From CAWFKW01 sp963816535 (GTDB taxonomy: Bacteria; Bacteroidota; Ignavibacteria; Tepidaquicellales; OLB5): a stretch of 64,000 nt of DNA. Below the pieces are notes generated by a model. It worked only from the letters and a program-made list of their open reading frames with translations, searched no databases and had not been told where the DNA came from. The stretch spans positions 186,001 through 250,000 of the forward strand of contig CAWFKW010000006.1 of the NCBI GenBank assembly GCA_963816535.1, written 5' to 3'. Below are positions 53,063 through 62,458 of this stretch, one piece after another (position 1 is the stretch's first letter; each line of letters begins with the position of its first letter). A program made the position numbers and the translations under genes.

Positions 53063-54838
53063 ATGACTTATTTAAAACGGCTAATTCCATACTTAAAGCG
53101 ATACAGGCTTAAGCTGCTTACCGGCTTATTGGTTATTTGCTTAAGCGCCGTATTTACAAATCTGATTCCTTTTGTAATTTCAAAAGCGATCGATTCTATC
53201 AAGAATAATGCAAGCCAGTCTTCTCTTCTCAATTATGCGCTGACCACGCTTGGTTTTGCCGCGCTCAGCGGGCTCTTTCTTTACCTGACGCGCCAGACCG
53301 TTATAATTGTATCCCGTGAAATAGAAAACGACCTCCGCAACGATTTCTTCGACCATATACTTGACCAGGACCAGCAGTATTTCCATTTTCATCCTACAGG
53401 CGAAGTGATGGCGCTTGCTACCAACGATATATCTGCGGTGCGTAACTTTTTCGGGCCTGGCATAATGTATACAACCGAAACTATAGTTAATTTCATAATG
53501 GCTATAAGCCTGATGGCTTCGATGAACGTTGACCTTACCTTTATTGCGGTTATACCTATCCCGCTGATATCGTATGTAGTTTACAGGATAGGCAAGGCGG
53601 TAAACTATAAGTTCGAGAGAGTGCAGAAACAGTTTTCGGACCTCACTACAAGGACGCAGGAAAATCTTTCCGGCATCAAGGTAGTGAAAGCTTACACAAG
53701 GGAAAAGGGCGAGACTGAAAACTTCCGCGCCATATCGCTTGATTATATGAAGAAGAATCTGGACCTTGCCAAAGTGCAGGCGTTTTCATTCCCTATCATG
53801 TTCTCGATGATAGGAGTTTCGCTGGTGACGGTTCTTTATGTTGGCGGAAACAAAATAATCGGCGGCCGCCTTACTTTAGGAGAGCTAACCGCGTTTATGA
53901 TATATCTTGGACTGCTTGCGTGGCCCATTATTTCGCTTGGGTGGGTTGTAAATCTTACCCAGCGCGCTAACGCCTCAATGAAGAGGCTGTGTGAAGTGTT
54001 CGATAACAAGCCTGTTATTACCGATAGCACTGTCGGAACGCACGCAGCGGATAACGGAAACGGCGTTAAAAATACAGTGAGTGAGATAAGCGGCAGCATT
54101 GAGTTTAAGGAACTTAGTTTCCGTTACCATAAGAATTTCCCGTATGTTTTGAGAAACGTTAACCTGAAGATCGAATCGGGCGAAACGATAGGGATAATCG
54201 GGCACACAGGTTCGGGGAAATCCACTTTGGTTAATCTCATTCCCCGTTTGTTTGAGGCGGAAGAGGGAAAAATTCTGTTTGACGGACGCGACATAAAAGA
54301 AATTCCCCTTAGAGTTTTAAGAACGTCCATCGGGTATGTGCCTCAGGAAACTTTTCTGTTTTCGGATTCTATCGAACATAATATATCTTACGGCAAAAAA
54401 GATATTGATAAAGACCGGATTATCTGGGCGGCAAAGATATCGCAGATTTATAAAGACATAGTTTCCTTCCCAAACAGGTTTGATACGGTTTTGGGCGAGC
54501 GCGGAATAAATCTTTCCGGCGGACAGAAACAACGCGCATCAATAGCGCGCGCGCTATTTGCAGACCCGAAGATATTGATACTTGACGATGCGTTTTCGGC
54601 TGTTGATACTTACACAGAAGAAGAAATACTCACGGGTTTAAAAGATGTTATGAAAAACCGCACGACTATACTCATAAGCCACAGGGTTTCCACGCTGAAA
54701 GATTCAGACAGGATAGTCGTGTTAAAAGACGGCTCAATTGCCGAACTTGGTACGCATGAATCGCTTATTCAGCAGGAAGGCATTTACGCCGATATTTATT
54801 TCAAACAGTTGTTAGAGGAAGAACTGAAAGAACTTTGA
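53063..54838 (+). CDS. ABC exporter half-transporter, subunit A (degenerate catalytic site)
   Basis: 591 residues: six-helix transmembrane domain (1-320) and ATPase domain. Walker A GHTGSGKST at about 380, Q-loop YVPQETFLFSD, signature LSGGQKQR at about 484, Walker B ILILDD followed by AFSAVD, and H-loop ISHRVS. The catalytic Glu after Walker B is Asp here, as in one partner of heterodimeric exporters such as BmrC/BmrD or TM287/288. The second half-transporter follows on the same strand 109 bp later with the complementary features. Substrate likely lipid, peptide or drug; it cannot be told from sequence. Confidence 0.93.
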   Translation: MTYLKRLIPYLKRYRLKLLTGLLVICLSAVFTNLIPFVISKAIDSIKNNASQSSLLNYALTTLGFAALSGLFLYLTRQTVIIVSREIENDLRNDFFDHILDQDQQYFHFHPTGEVMALATNDISAVRNFFGPGIMYTTETIVNFIMAISLMASMNVDLTFIAVIPIPLISYVVYRIGKAVNYKFERVQKQFSDLTTRTQENLSGIKVVKAYTREKGETENFRAISLDYMKKNLDLAKVQAFSFPIMFSMIGVSLVTVLYVGGNKIIGGRLTLGELTAFMIYLGLLAWPIISLGWVVNLTQRANASMKRLCEVFDNKPVITDSTVGTHAADNGNGVKNTVSEISGSIEFKELSFRYHKNFPYVLRNVNLKIESGETIGIIGHTGSGKSTLVNLIPRLFEAEEGKILFDGRDIKEIPLRVLRTSIGYVPQETFLFSDSIEHNISYGKKDIDKDRIIWAAKISQIYKDIVSFPNRFDTVLGERGINLSGGQKQRASIARALFADPKILILDDAFSAVDTYTEEEILTGLKDVMKNRTTILISHRVSTLKDSDRIVVLKDGSIAELGTHESLIQQEGIYADIYFKQLLEEELKEL

Positions 54839-54880
54839 GTAATGACTAATGAGTAATGACTAATGACTAATGAGTAATGA
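54839..54880 (+). repeat. Short tandem repeat of TAATGACTAATGAG type
   Basis: TAATGACTAATGAG motifs repeat about four times between the two ABC genes. They contain stop codons in all readings, so they are not coding. Confidence 0.7.
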
Positions 54881-54947
54881 GAGAAAAAAAATGTAATTTT
54901 CAAACCGGCAGAATTGCATGTAGGGCTCTGACGGATTTAACTCACAA

Positions 54948-56771
54948 ATGGCGGAAGAGAAAGAAAAAAATAAAACAGATAACCGCGAAACCGACGAGAT
55001 AACCGGTAAGGCGTATGACGCCCATCTGATGAAACGGCTGATGAAATACCTGAGGCCGTATTTCAAATGGGTAGTACTCGCCATTGTTCTTACGCTTGGC
55101 ATGGCTTTTACAAGCACAATACGCCCTTATCTTACCAAAGTCGCTATTGATACATACATTACAAACGGCGACTCGGCCGGGTTGTTAAGGATAATTATAC
55201 TTCTGTTTGTGATGCTTGTTGTTTCCGGTTTCCTGCAATATGCCATGACTTATCTGACACAATGGGTGGGGCAGAAGACTATTTTCGACCTGCGCATGGA
55301 ACTTTTTAAGCATGTGCAGCGCCTCTCAATGAGTTTCTTTGACAGGCATCCGGTTGGGCAGCTTGTAACAAGGCTCACTAACGACATTGAAGTGCTCAAC
55401 GAAATGTTCTCTTCCGGGATCGTGATGATATTTGCCGATGTGTTTACTATTGCGGGAATTCTTTTCTTTATGTTTACTCTAAGCTGGCAGATGACTTTGA
55501 TATGCCTTTCGGTTGTTATTCCTCTGATATACGCCACCATGATATTCAGGCGGAAAGTCCGCGCGGCATACAGGGATGTTAGGTTCTACCTTGCTCAAAT
55601 GAATTCATATCTTCAGGAGCATATCAGCGGCATTATGGTGGTCAAGATATTCAACAAAGAAAAGAGAACGATCGACGAGTTTAAGAAAATAAATCTTGAC
55701 CATACTATTGCAAATAAGAAATCAGTTTTTTATTACGCTGTGTTCTTTCCTATTGTCGAGTTCATCGGGGCGGTTTCAATAGCGCTTATTGTCTGGTACG
55801 GCGGCGGCAAGGTTGTCCAGGGTTTGGTTGGCGGCATGACGATCGGTATTTTGATCTCATTCTTCCAGTATTCTGAAATGTTCTTCAGGCCGATAAGGGA
55901 CCTCTCGGAAAAATACAATATTATGCAGACAGCGATGGCATCTTCAGAAAGGATCTTCCGGCTCCTTGACAGGAAAGATATTATTCCCGAGCCGCAGAAT
56001 CCGATAGAACTGAAATTAATTAAAGGGAATATCGAATTCCGCAATGTCTGGTTTGCCTATATTAATGAAAACTATGTTCTGAAAAATCTTTCTCTGAATA
56101 TCAGACAGGGCGAGAAAGTGGCATTTGTAGGCGCTACAGGGGCCGGCAAGACTTCAATAATGAACCTGATTTGCAGGTTTTACGACGTTCAAAAAGGCGA
56201 AATTCTTCTTGATGGCGTGAACATAAAAGATATTTCAAAAGAAAACCTGAGAAGCGCCATAGGGCTTGTTGTGCAGGATATATTCCTGTTCTCTGATTCG
56301 ATAAAAAATAATATCAGTCTCGGCAATGAATCAATAGGCGGCGAAAAAATTATTGAAGCAGCCAAGATAATAGGGATAGATGGTTTTATAGAAAAATTGC
56401 CTGAAGGTTTCGGGCAGAACGTTAAAGAACGCGGCGTTACGCTTTCGCAGGGCGAGCGGCAGCTTATCACGTTTGCAAGGGCAATGGCTTATGACCCGAG
56501 AATTTTGATACTTGACGAGGCAACTTCGAGCGTGGATACCAATTCGGAAATACTTATTCAGAAAGCAATCGACAAATTGATGGAAGGAAGAACTTCTATC
56601 ATAATCGCACACAGGCTTTCAACCATACAGAAGTGCGATAAGATAATCGTAATGCACAAAGGCGAGATCAGGGAAGTTGGAAATCACCAGGAACTTTTGG
56701 AGATGGGCGGAATATATTCCAAGCTTTACCAGCTTCAGTATAAAGAATCTTTTGCAAGAACCGCAGAATGA
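54948..56771 (+). CDS. ABC exporter half-transporter, subunit B (canonical catalytic site)
   Basis: 607 residues: transmembrane domain (30-330) with a charged N-terminal extension (MAEEKEKNKTDNRETDE), then ATPase domain with Walker A GATGAGKTS at about 395, signature LSQGERQ at about 499, Walker B ILILDEATSSVD with the catalytic Glu, and H-loop IAHRLS. The signature deviates from LSGGQ while the Walker B is intact, mirroring the neighbour, so the two together give one consensus and one degenerate ATP site. The next gene, rdgB, starts within its last 4 bp. Confidence 0.94.
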   Translation: MAEEKEKNKTDNRETDEITGKAYDAHLMKRLMKYLRPYFKWVVLAIVLTLGMAFTSTIRPYLTKVAIDTYITNGDSAGLLRIIILLFVMLVVSGFLQYAMTYLTQWVGQKTIFDLRMELFKHVQRLSMSFFDRHPVGQLVTRLTNDIEVLNEMFSSGIVMIFADVFTIAGILFFMFTLSWQMTLICLSVVIPLIYATMIFRRKVRAAYRDVRFYLAQMNSYLQEHISGIMVVKIFNKEKRTIDEFKKINLDHTIANKKSVFYYAVFFPIVEFIGAVSIALIVWYGGGKVVQGLVGGMTIGILISFFQYSEMFFRPIRDLSEKYNIMQTAMASSERIFRLLDRKDIIPEPQNPIELKLIKGNIEFRNVWFAYINENYVLKNLSLNIRQGEKVAFVGATGAGKTSIMNLICRFYDVQKGEILLDGVNIKDISKENLRSAIGLVVQDIFLFSDSIKNNISLGNESIGGEKIIEAAKIIGIDGFIEKLPEGFGQNVKERGVTLSQGERQLITFARAMAYDPRILILDEATSSVDTNSEILIQKAIDKLMEGRTSIIIAHRLSTIQKCDKIIVMHKGEIREVGNHQELLEMGGIYSKLYQLQYKESFARTAE

Positions 56772-57343
56772 AAAAATTAATCCTTGCCACAAAGAACAAA
56801 GGCAAAGTACGGGAGATAGTTGAGTATCTTAAAGACCCGGATTATGAAATAACCGGGCTTGACGATAATTTTCCCGGTATAGAAGAAACCGGGGCGACAT
56901 TTGAAGAGAATGCATCCATAAAAGCTGAGCAGGCGTTTGAACATTATAAAACGCCGACTCTGGCTGATGATTCCGGACTGGAGGTGGATTATTTGGTTGG
57001 AGAGCCCGGGGTTTATTCCGCACGGTTTGCAGGTGAAAACGCAACTGATCTGGATAACTGCAAAAAGCTGCTTGAAGAAATGGACGGCGCCGGACCTGAA
57101 GAACGAACGGCAAGATTTAAATGCGTTATGGTCTTATATGACGGAACCGACAAACATGTTTTTGAAGGAGTATGCGAAGGAAAAATTATCACTGAAATGA
57201 GAGGCAATGACGGATTTGGATACGACCCTCTGTTTGTGCCGGACGGCTTTACGCAAACATACGCTGAGCTTGACTTAGGGATAAAAAATCAAATTTCCCA
57301 CCGGGGTAAAGCGCTTAAGCAGGTCAAAGATTATCTGCATTGA
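56768..57343 (+). CDS. rdgB: Non-canonical purine NTP pyrophosphatase (RdgB/HAM1)
   Basis: 191 residues, full length: ATKNKGKVREI, FPGIEETGATFEENASIKAEQAF, LADDSGLEVDYL, PGVYSARFAGENATD, RGNDGFGYDPLFVPDG, NQISHRGKAL. It hydrolyses ITP, dITP and XTP to the monophosphate, keeping deaminated purines out of nucleic acids. The ATG overlaps the ABC transporter stop (ATGA), so translation is coupled, but the roles have no obvious link. tRNA-Thr follows 42 bp later. Confidence 0.96.
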   Translation: MKKLILATKNKGKVREIVEYLKDPDYEITGLDDNFPGIEETGATFEENASIKAEQAFEHYKTPTLADDSGLEVDYLVGEPGVYSARFAGENATDLDNCKKLLEEMDGAGPEERTARFKCVMVLYDGTDKHVFEGVCEGKIITEMRGNDGFGYDPLFVPDGFTQTYAELDLGIKNQISHRGKALKQVKDYLH

Positions 57344-57385
57344 AGATTACGTCTGAAAATTCTATATTTGTGGCTGTTTCAAATT

Positions 57386-57461
57386 GCTGGCGTAGCTCAG
57401 CTGGTAGAGCAGCTGATTTGTAATCAGCAGGTCGGGGGTTCAAGTCCCTTCGCCAGCTCCA
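57386..57461 (+). tRNA. tRNA-Thr (anticodon TGT)
   Basis: Acceptor GCTGGCG with CGCCAGC, D-arm GCTCAGCTGGTAGAGC, anticodon stem GCTGA/TCAGC with loop TTTGTAA (anticodon TGT, reads ACA), T-arm GGGGG-TTCAAGT-CCCTT with two wobble pairs, discriminator T and an encoded CCA (57459-57461). It marks the left border of the defence region. Confidence 0.94.
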
Positions 57462-57470
57462 AATAAATAA

Positions 57471-57503
57471 GGCGGTTAGAGTGAATCTGACCGCCTTTAT
57501 TAT
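57471..57503 (+). terminator. Rho-independent terminator after tRNA-Thr
   Basis: GGCGGTTAGA (57471-57480) with TCTGACCGCC (57486-57495), one wobble pair, followed by TTTATTATTTT. Confidence 0.88.
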
Positions 57504-57554
57504 TTTCTGGGGACAGTTTGGTGACAGATTATGTATAGCTAAATTTAATACAAA

Positions 57555-60500
57555 CTATAATTCTCTAAACTTGCATTGACTACAATATTTCGCAATGAAT
57601 TCATTGGATGACAATTCTACCTCGTCATATAATTTATCGGAATGATAATTAAAGTGTTTGCAATATATAAATATTGCAAGTGATTCAGAAAAATCGATTT
57701 GCATTTGTTTTGAAAGTTTGTGAGCTTCTTGAGCTTTTTCATCATAATCCATATAACTTCTTACCATTGAGATACTGGTATCATCATGTTTGCGTAAAGG
57801 TAAATTCGTATGGAATACATTTATATGTTTGCACCAATTACCAATCAATGTTTTTTGCATTTTAACGTTACGCATTTGAAGTTTAAATATTTGAATTCTA
57901 TTTGCCCTTTCTTCATCTGATATATTATCTAACATTCCAATCCAGTTCTCAATCACCTTATTCTCGTTTTCTTCCGTTAAACCGTCCTCCATTTCTCTAT
58001 TCATTAGTTTTATATTATTTCTGATTGTTTCGCTAATAGATGGGCTGTTCATTATGTCTTTTGCGGATTTTATTATTTCATTATAACCAAATTCAGTTGC
58101 TAAATTGATGGCAAGATCAGCATATTTATCACGGTTTTGTTTATCATCTTTAAGTAAATATGTTTGTGCCGCATTATTGTAAACAGTTGCTATGCCATGA
58201 ATGTTTTTGTTTGATTGATATATTATTAAAGCATTATTCAAATCAGTTAGTGATTTATTTGCCAATTCCTCACTTACAAAATGATATGCGAAGGCAAAAA
58301 AGTTATTTCTGCTATCAAATGTCTCAGACCTATTAACCAATATATTTGCTTTTAATCTTAAATTATGCTCATCGTTAGCTATCTTCATTGCTCTTTCAAA
58401 ACATTCAACTTCTTGAGCAAAGAATACGGAACAATCATTTTCTATTTCATTTTTTTTAGATTCTGAGATTTCAACATGGAAAATAGAGCTTAATCTATTC
58501 ATCGTCACAGATTGTAAAGCATTATACCAAGATAAGGAATGTGAGATCATCGCCTTATCAATTAATAATTGTGAAATATACAGGTTTTTACCATTGAGAT
58601 TCGAATTTTCTATTTTATATATTGCTCTATCAATTTCAGTTATAAACTCCTCATTCACTTTTTGATTAATCTCTCGATTCATATTTGGTTTAATCATTAA
58701 AGATATTCTTTTGATTTGAGAGTATAGCCCAAATGCAAAAGAATAAATTTCCATATCATTTTCTCTATTGGACTCCTCAATAATTTGTTTCAATTTATCG
58801 GGCATATACGTCTTATCCGTATTCTGATAAATTTCTAATTGGAGTATGAAGAAATCTACTAAATTGAATTCTCTTTTCTTTTCCCGTCTAGATTTTAGAA
58901 TATTTCTGGCCTTAATATATGTTTGCATAGAAAGGCTTCTTGTTGAAAAAAATTCTTCTGTTCTTCCTTTAATGATTAAGAATGAATAATCGTCATTGTA
59001 GGATTGTTCTGGAATCTTTTGAGTAAGCTCGTAGATAAATTCTCCCATTCCTTCATTTATTAGATCATTTCCAATGTAATCTATTGTTCTAACAGCAATT
59101 TCAAAATTCTTGCCCTCAATCCCAAAAATTACTGATTCAAAATAGTCTTTGTTTTCAAAATAATAATTAGCTAAGTCATTCTTACATTGTACCAATTTAT
59201 CCACTCCATCTTCTTCTTCGAATTTCTTAAGTAGGAATTCTCTAAAAAGAGAATGAAATTTAAAGATCAAAGGATCATTTTCATAACTAAACAGAAAACT
59301 ATTTTGTACCTCTAATTCATTGAGCAAACTTAAGGAATCAATTCTTGATAATTCTAAAATGAAAGAAACGTCATTTGCGGTTAATTTGAAGGGAATAGAA
59401 ATTAATTTTAAATAATTTTGAGTATTTTTGTCGAAATAGTCATATACTATATCAGCGAAATAATCATATATTCTTTTTTTATTCCCCTTTAAATTTTCAA
59501 TAATATTCTTGACTACATCACTTCCTTTTTGAATAACGATAGTTTGAAATAATGAAATACTTGCAATCCACCCCTCGGATTTTGACGTCAGCAGATGCAA
59601 TTCTTCATTTGATAAGTTGATTGATAATATTTCCTCAAAATATTTCTTTATTTCATTTTCTTTAAACTCAACATCTTGTTTATTTAAAGTAATGCAATTG
59701 TTTATTAGATTTTCGGGATGGTCAATTTCTATTTCTTCACGACCGATAAAAATAAAACCTATGTTTTCAATATACGTTTCAAATATTAAATCGAAAAAAT
59801 CGGAAAATTGTTTATTGTTTAGATTATGAATATCATCAATAATTATAACTACTTTTTCTTTTATTGATTTCAGTTCTAAAATAAAATAATTTATTAAATC
59901 TATATTTGACATATCACCTTTGTAAAAGGAAAAAATAAAAGCAGAAATTGATTTGCCAACATTATTCTGAAATTTATTTATCTCTGCCAATATGTCTTTA
60001 ATAACTTCGACAATATCTTTTATCCTATTGTCACAAGCGAACCAAATTGTTTTGTATTCTCTTGATTGTATTAAATTTAAAATAATCGCTGTTTTTCCAT
60101 ATCCGGAAGGTGCCCTCAGAAAAATATATTTTGAAAATAAATGCCCCTTAATGAATTCAGTTATATGATTTCTTTGAATTAATTTACCCAAATTAGGAAC
60201 TCTTATCCTTGTAGAAGTAAATTTTTCCCTAAAGTCTAACTCTACTATTTCTGTGTTCCAAATGCGCAAGTTAGTTTCAAATTCTTTCTCATTATTATAA
60301 AATTTAACAAGACTATCAATATCTGAATAGGTGTTAGAACCTCTCTGGAGAATCAAAACCTTCTTCCCTAAACCATGTGCAATCCCAAGAGCTAATAATT
60401 TTAGAGCATTTATGGTTTTATTGACTTTTTGAGTCGGACTTAACTCTTCATCAATCTTTGACAAAATGCAAATAAGCATAGATTTTGTTTCTATGTCATT

Positions 60501-61082
60501 AAAGAAATGAGATATATTTCCATAAAGTTCTATGTCAATAAGATCAATTTTAGTCCCTTTGTAATGTTTATATAAAATTTTAAATTCATAATCGTAGTTA
60601 TGAGTAGAATCTGTTATTATCCCAATTGAATTTATCTTAGAAATTATTTGTTGAGTATCATCAAATAACTCATTATTTCTATGATCGTATTTCCCTATAG
60701 CGTAATTAATAGAAATAACATTCTCTAATTTTGTCTTCAATTCTGATGAATTATTGTACCATAAACCCCATTGGGTCTTTAAAAGCAGAGGTAAGTCAGA
60801 AGCTTCATTAAATTGTTTATTATATAATATAAAAAAAGGTTTTCTAATACCAAGTGAGTAACCTAGTTCAAAAATGACGTTTGGATTTATTGTAGTACAT
60901 TCCCAAATTGTCAAATTACAACTCTCGATCATACTTAAAATCCTGTCTATCAGTATTCCTCCAGGTATTTTATTAATTGGGTAAATAGATTCAACAGATT
61001 TGTTGGAAAGCCAAGGTGTTATATCGCCTTCGAACAAAAGTTCAAAATATTTATTATATTCAAATCCAATAAATGCTTTCAT
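57555..61082 (-). CDS. Large STAND ATPase with TIR-like/nucleoside-hydrolase-like N-terminus, predicted defence
   Basis: 1175 residues. Residues 1-120 have CNLTIWECTTINPNVIFELGYSLGIRKPFFILYN, the hallmark of nucleoside 2-deoxyribosyltransferase-like and TIR-like sensor/effector domains (E in NPNVIFELG is the usual catalytic Glu). Residues about 175-260 hold a second, degenerate copy (SMLICILS ... LALGIAHGLGKKVLIL). A MalT/NACHT-like STAND ATPase follows: Walker A APSGYGKT (about 324-331), Walker B VVIIIDDIHNL (about 411-419), IGREEIE sensor, then a winged-helix segment and TPR-like helices to the end, with a final CSQC. AT-rich, unlike the genes left of tRNA-Thr. It is divergent from the nuclease operon at 61463. 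A role in phage sensing and abortive NAD/nucleotide depletion is inferred from architecture. Confidence 0.78.
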   Translation of the reverse strand: MKAFIGFEYNKYFELLFEGDITPWLSNKSVESIYPINKIPGGILIDRILSMIESCNLTIWECTTINPNVIFELGYSLGIRKPFFILYNKQFNEASDLPLLLKTQWGLWYNNSSELKTKLENVISINYAIGKYDHRNNELFDDTQQIISKINSIGIITDSTHNYDYEFKILYKHYKGTKIDLIDIELYGNISHFFNDIETKSMLICILSKIDEELSPTQKVNKTINALKLLALGIAHGLGKKVLILQRGSNTYSDIDSLVKFYNNEKEFETNLRIWNTEIVELDFREKFTSTRIRVPNLGKLIQRNHITEFIKGHLFSKYIFLRAPSGYGKTAIILNLIQSREYKTIWFACDNRIKDIVEVIKDILAEINKFQNNVGKSISAFIFSFYKGDMSNIDLINYFILELKSIKEKVVIIIDDIHNLNNKQFSDFFDLIFETYIENIGFIFIGREEIEIDHPENLINNCITLNKQDVEFKENEIKKYFEEILSINLSNEELHLLTSKSEGWIASISLFQTIVIQKGSDVVKNIIENLKGNKKRIYDYFADIVYDYFDKNTQNYLKLISIPFKLTANDVSFILELSRIDSLSLLNELEVQNSFLFSYENDPLIFKFHSLFREFLLKKFEEEDGVDKLVQCKNDLANYYFENKDYFESVIFGIEGKNFEIAVRTIDYIGNDLINEGMGEFIYELTQKIPEQSYNDDYSFLIIKGRTEEFFSTRSLSMQTYIKARNILKSRREKKREFNLVDFFILQLEIYQNTDKTYMPDKLKQIIEESNRENDMEIYSFAFGLYSQIKRISLMIKPNMNREINQKVNEEFITEIDRAIYKIENSNLNGKNLYISQLLIDKAMISHSLSWYNALQSVTMNRLSSIFHVEISESKKNEIENDCSVFFAQEVECFERAMKIANDEHNLRLKANILVNRSETFDSRNNFFAFAYHFVSEELANKSLTDLNNALIIYQSNKNIHGIATVYNNAAQTYLLKDDKQNRDKYADLAINLATEFGYNEIIKSAKDIMNSPSISETIRNNIKLMNREMEDGLTEENENKVIENWIGMLDNISDEERANRIQIFKLQMRNVKMQKTLIGNWCKHINVFHTNLPLRKHDDTSISMVRSYMDYDEKAQEAHKLSKQMQIDFSESLAIFIYCKHFNYHSDKLYDEVELSSNEFIAKYCSQCKFREL

Positions 61083-61462
61083 TTTATCGATGATAAATTA
61101 AAGTTATACATAAATATACGGTATTAGGAACGAACTATAAATGAAACATGGCGTCAATCTATATTAATTCAATTCGTTAAAAATGACCGTTTATGAGTTA
61201 CTGCTAAATCCTCCGTCAAAATAAACACTAACAGCATCGAATTATAGAGTTACGAACATAAATTATAATGTTCCATTATTGGGCCAAATTTATTAGTTTT
61301 GAAAAATATCTGGTATTATTTTAAACCATCAATCATCGTTATTCAAAGCCATTGGAATGAAACAGTCTAATTTTCAAGATGAATTTAGTGGTTTAATATT
61401 GTCAAAACATGAATTAATTTCAGTTATCAAAACAAGGAAAATGAATATAACATATTGTTACC
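61083..61462. other. Divergent intergenic region in the defence island
   Basis: 380 bp, very AT-rich, between the minus-strand STAND gene and the plus-strand nuclease operon, presumably with both promoters. It holds one 40-codon open frame (61357-61479), listed separately. Confidence 0.55.
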
Positions 61463-61479
61463 ATGGAACTCTCCTATAA
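61357..61479 (+). CDS. Possible 40-residue leader ORF
   Basis: ATG at 61357 opens 40 codons (MKQSNFQDEFSGLILSKHEL start) that end inside the first codons of the Mrr-like gene, overlapping it by 17 bp in another frame. No ribosome site is clear. It may be chance or an upstream leader that modulates translation of the operon. Confidence 0.25.
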   Translation: MKQSNFQDEFSGLILSKHELISVIKTRKMNITYCYHGTLL

Positions 61480-61960
61480 TGAGATAGAATCCTGGGAAAA
61501 ATTTGAAGATTTAGTAGCTTCATATTTTAGGGAAATCAAAATCGAAAATAATATCATTGATATAAAGGTTAAGCCTTCGGGTACAGGAACAGATGGCGGA
61601 AGAGATATTCTAGTAACTTTTAGAATAGCTGATTCTTTAGTTTCCTTTAAAAGAAAATGGATTGTCCAATGTAAATTTTATAATAGAAATTTAAGAAAGT
61701 CAGATTTATCCGATATTAACATCCCAACCTTGATCCATGAATATGGAGCAGTCGGTTATTTGTTAATTTGCAAGGAACGTGTTACTAGTGGAGTTTCCAA
61801 GATGTTTGAAAATTTAGGTGAAAATTGTAAATTTAAATATCATTATGAATTTTGGCATGGATCTCATTTTTTAGATAAGATAGTCACTATGAATAAATTG
61901 CTTCAAAGTTACTTTCCTAAATATCACGAATATACTGAAGAAAGGGAGAAGAAATTATGA
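61463..61960 (+). CDS. Mrr-like restriction endonuclease domain protein
   Basis: 165 residues, a single PD-(D/E)xK nuclease fold: SWEKFEDLVASYF (the Glu of the first helix), GTGTDGGRDILVTF (metal-binding Asp) and WIVQCKFYNRNL (QxK form of the E-x-K motif). Mrr_cat domains cleave DNA, often as effectors of prokaryotic defence systems. It has no DNA-recognition domain, so it may be guided or activated by partners. Its stop overlaps the next start by 4 bp (ATGA), coupling it to the TIR-like protein. Confidence 0.78.
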   Translation: MELSYNEIESWEKFEDLVASYFREIKIENNIIDIKVKPSGTGTDGGRDILVTFRIADSLVSFKRKWIVQCKFYNRNLRKSDLSDINIPTLIHEYGAVGYLLICKERVTSGVSKMFENLGENCKFKYHYEFWHGSHFLDKIVTMNKLLQSYFPKYHEYTEEREKKL

Positions 61961-62424
61961 TGAGAGCGTTTTTATCCTATTCATTGAATGATACACAACA
62001 GTACATTTTAACAATTTTGGCTCGAAAATTAAATGAATATGGTTTTTACGTTAATACGACTCATAGTGTATATTCCGTCGAATACGAATTAAAAAGATCC
62101 AATCTTTTTATTGGTATATTGACAAGTAATGGAGATTCAAATGAAAAAGTAATTCAAGAGTGGGATTTTTCTATTGCAAATAAAGTGCCTTCTATTTTAT
62201 TGATTGAAGACAATATTCAAGTCAGCACAAGACTCACCCATCCCAATATTATTTACTTTAATAGATTTGATCCTCAAAATGCTATCCAAGTAGCTCAAGA
62301 AAGAATAAAGCGGTTTAGCCCTCCTTTAGTTGCCCAAAAGGAAAATAATGAAAACGCACTAGCATGGGTACTTGGAGGAGTTGCGGTAATTGCATTAATA
62401 AAACTTTTATCTGAAGATAAGTAA
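61957..62424 (+). CDS. TIR-like domain protein with C-terminal membrane helix
   Basis: 155 residues, translationally coupled to the nuclease before it. Residues 2-125 have the TIR-like pattern: RAFLSYSLNDTQQ (FLSYS loop), ELKRSNLFIGILTSNG, then VIQEWDFSIANKVPSILLIE with a Glu in the position where TIR NADases have theirs, and NIIYFNRF. Residues about 135-152 are one membrane helix (ALAWVLGGVAVIALIKLL) with a short cytoplasmic tail, so it is probably an anchored sensor or effector. TIR NADase activity is family knowledge; whether this domain is catalytic is not shown. Confidence 0.68.
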   Translation: MMRAFLSYSLNDTQQYILTILARKLNEYGFYVNTTHSVYSVEYELKRSNLFIGILTSNGDSNEKVIQEWDFSIANKVPSILLIEDNIQVSTRLTHPNIIYFNRFDPQNAIQVAQERIKRFSPPLVAQKENNENALAWVLGGVAVIALIKLLSEDK

Positions 62425-62458
62425 ACTTTGATTTTTGAACAGTGATAGGGAATCAAAC

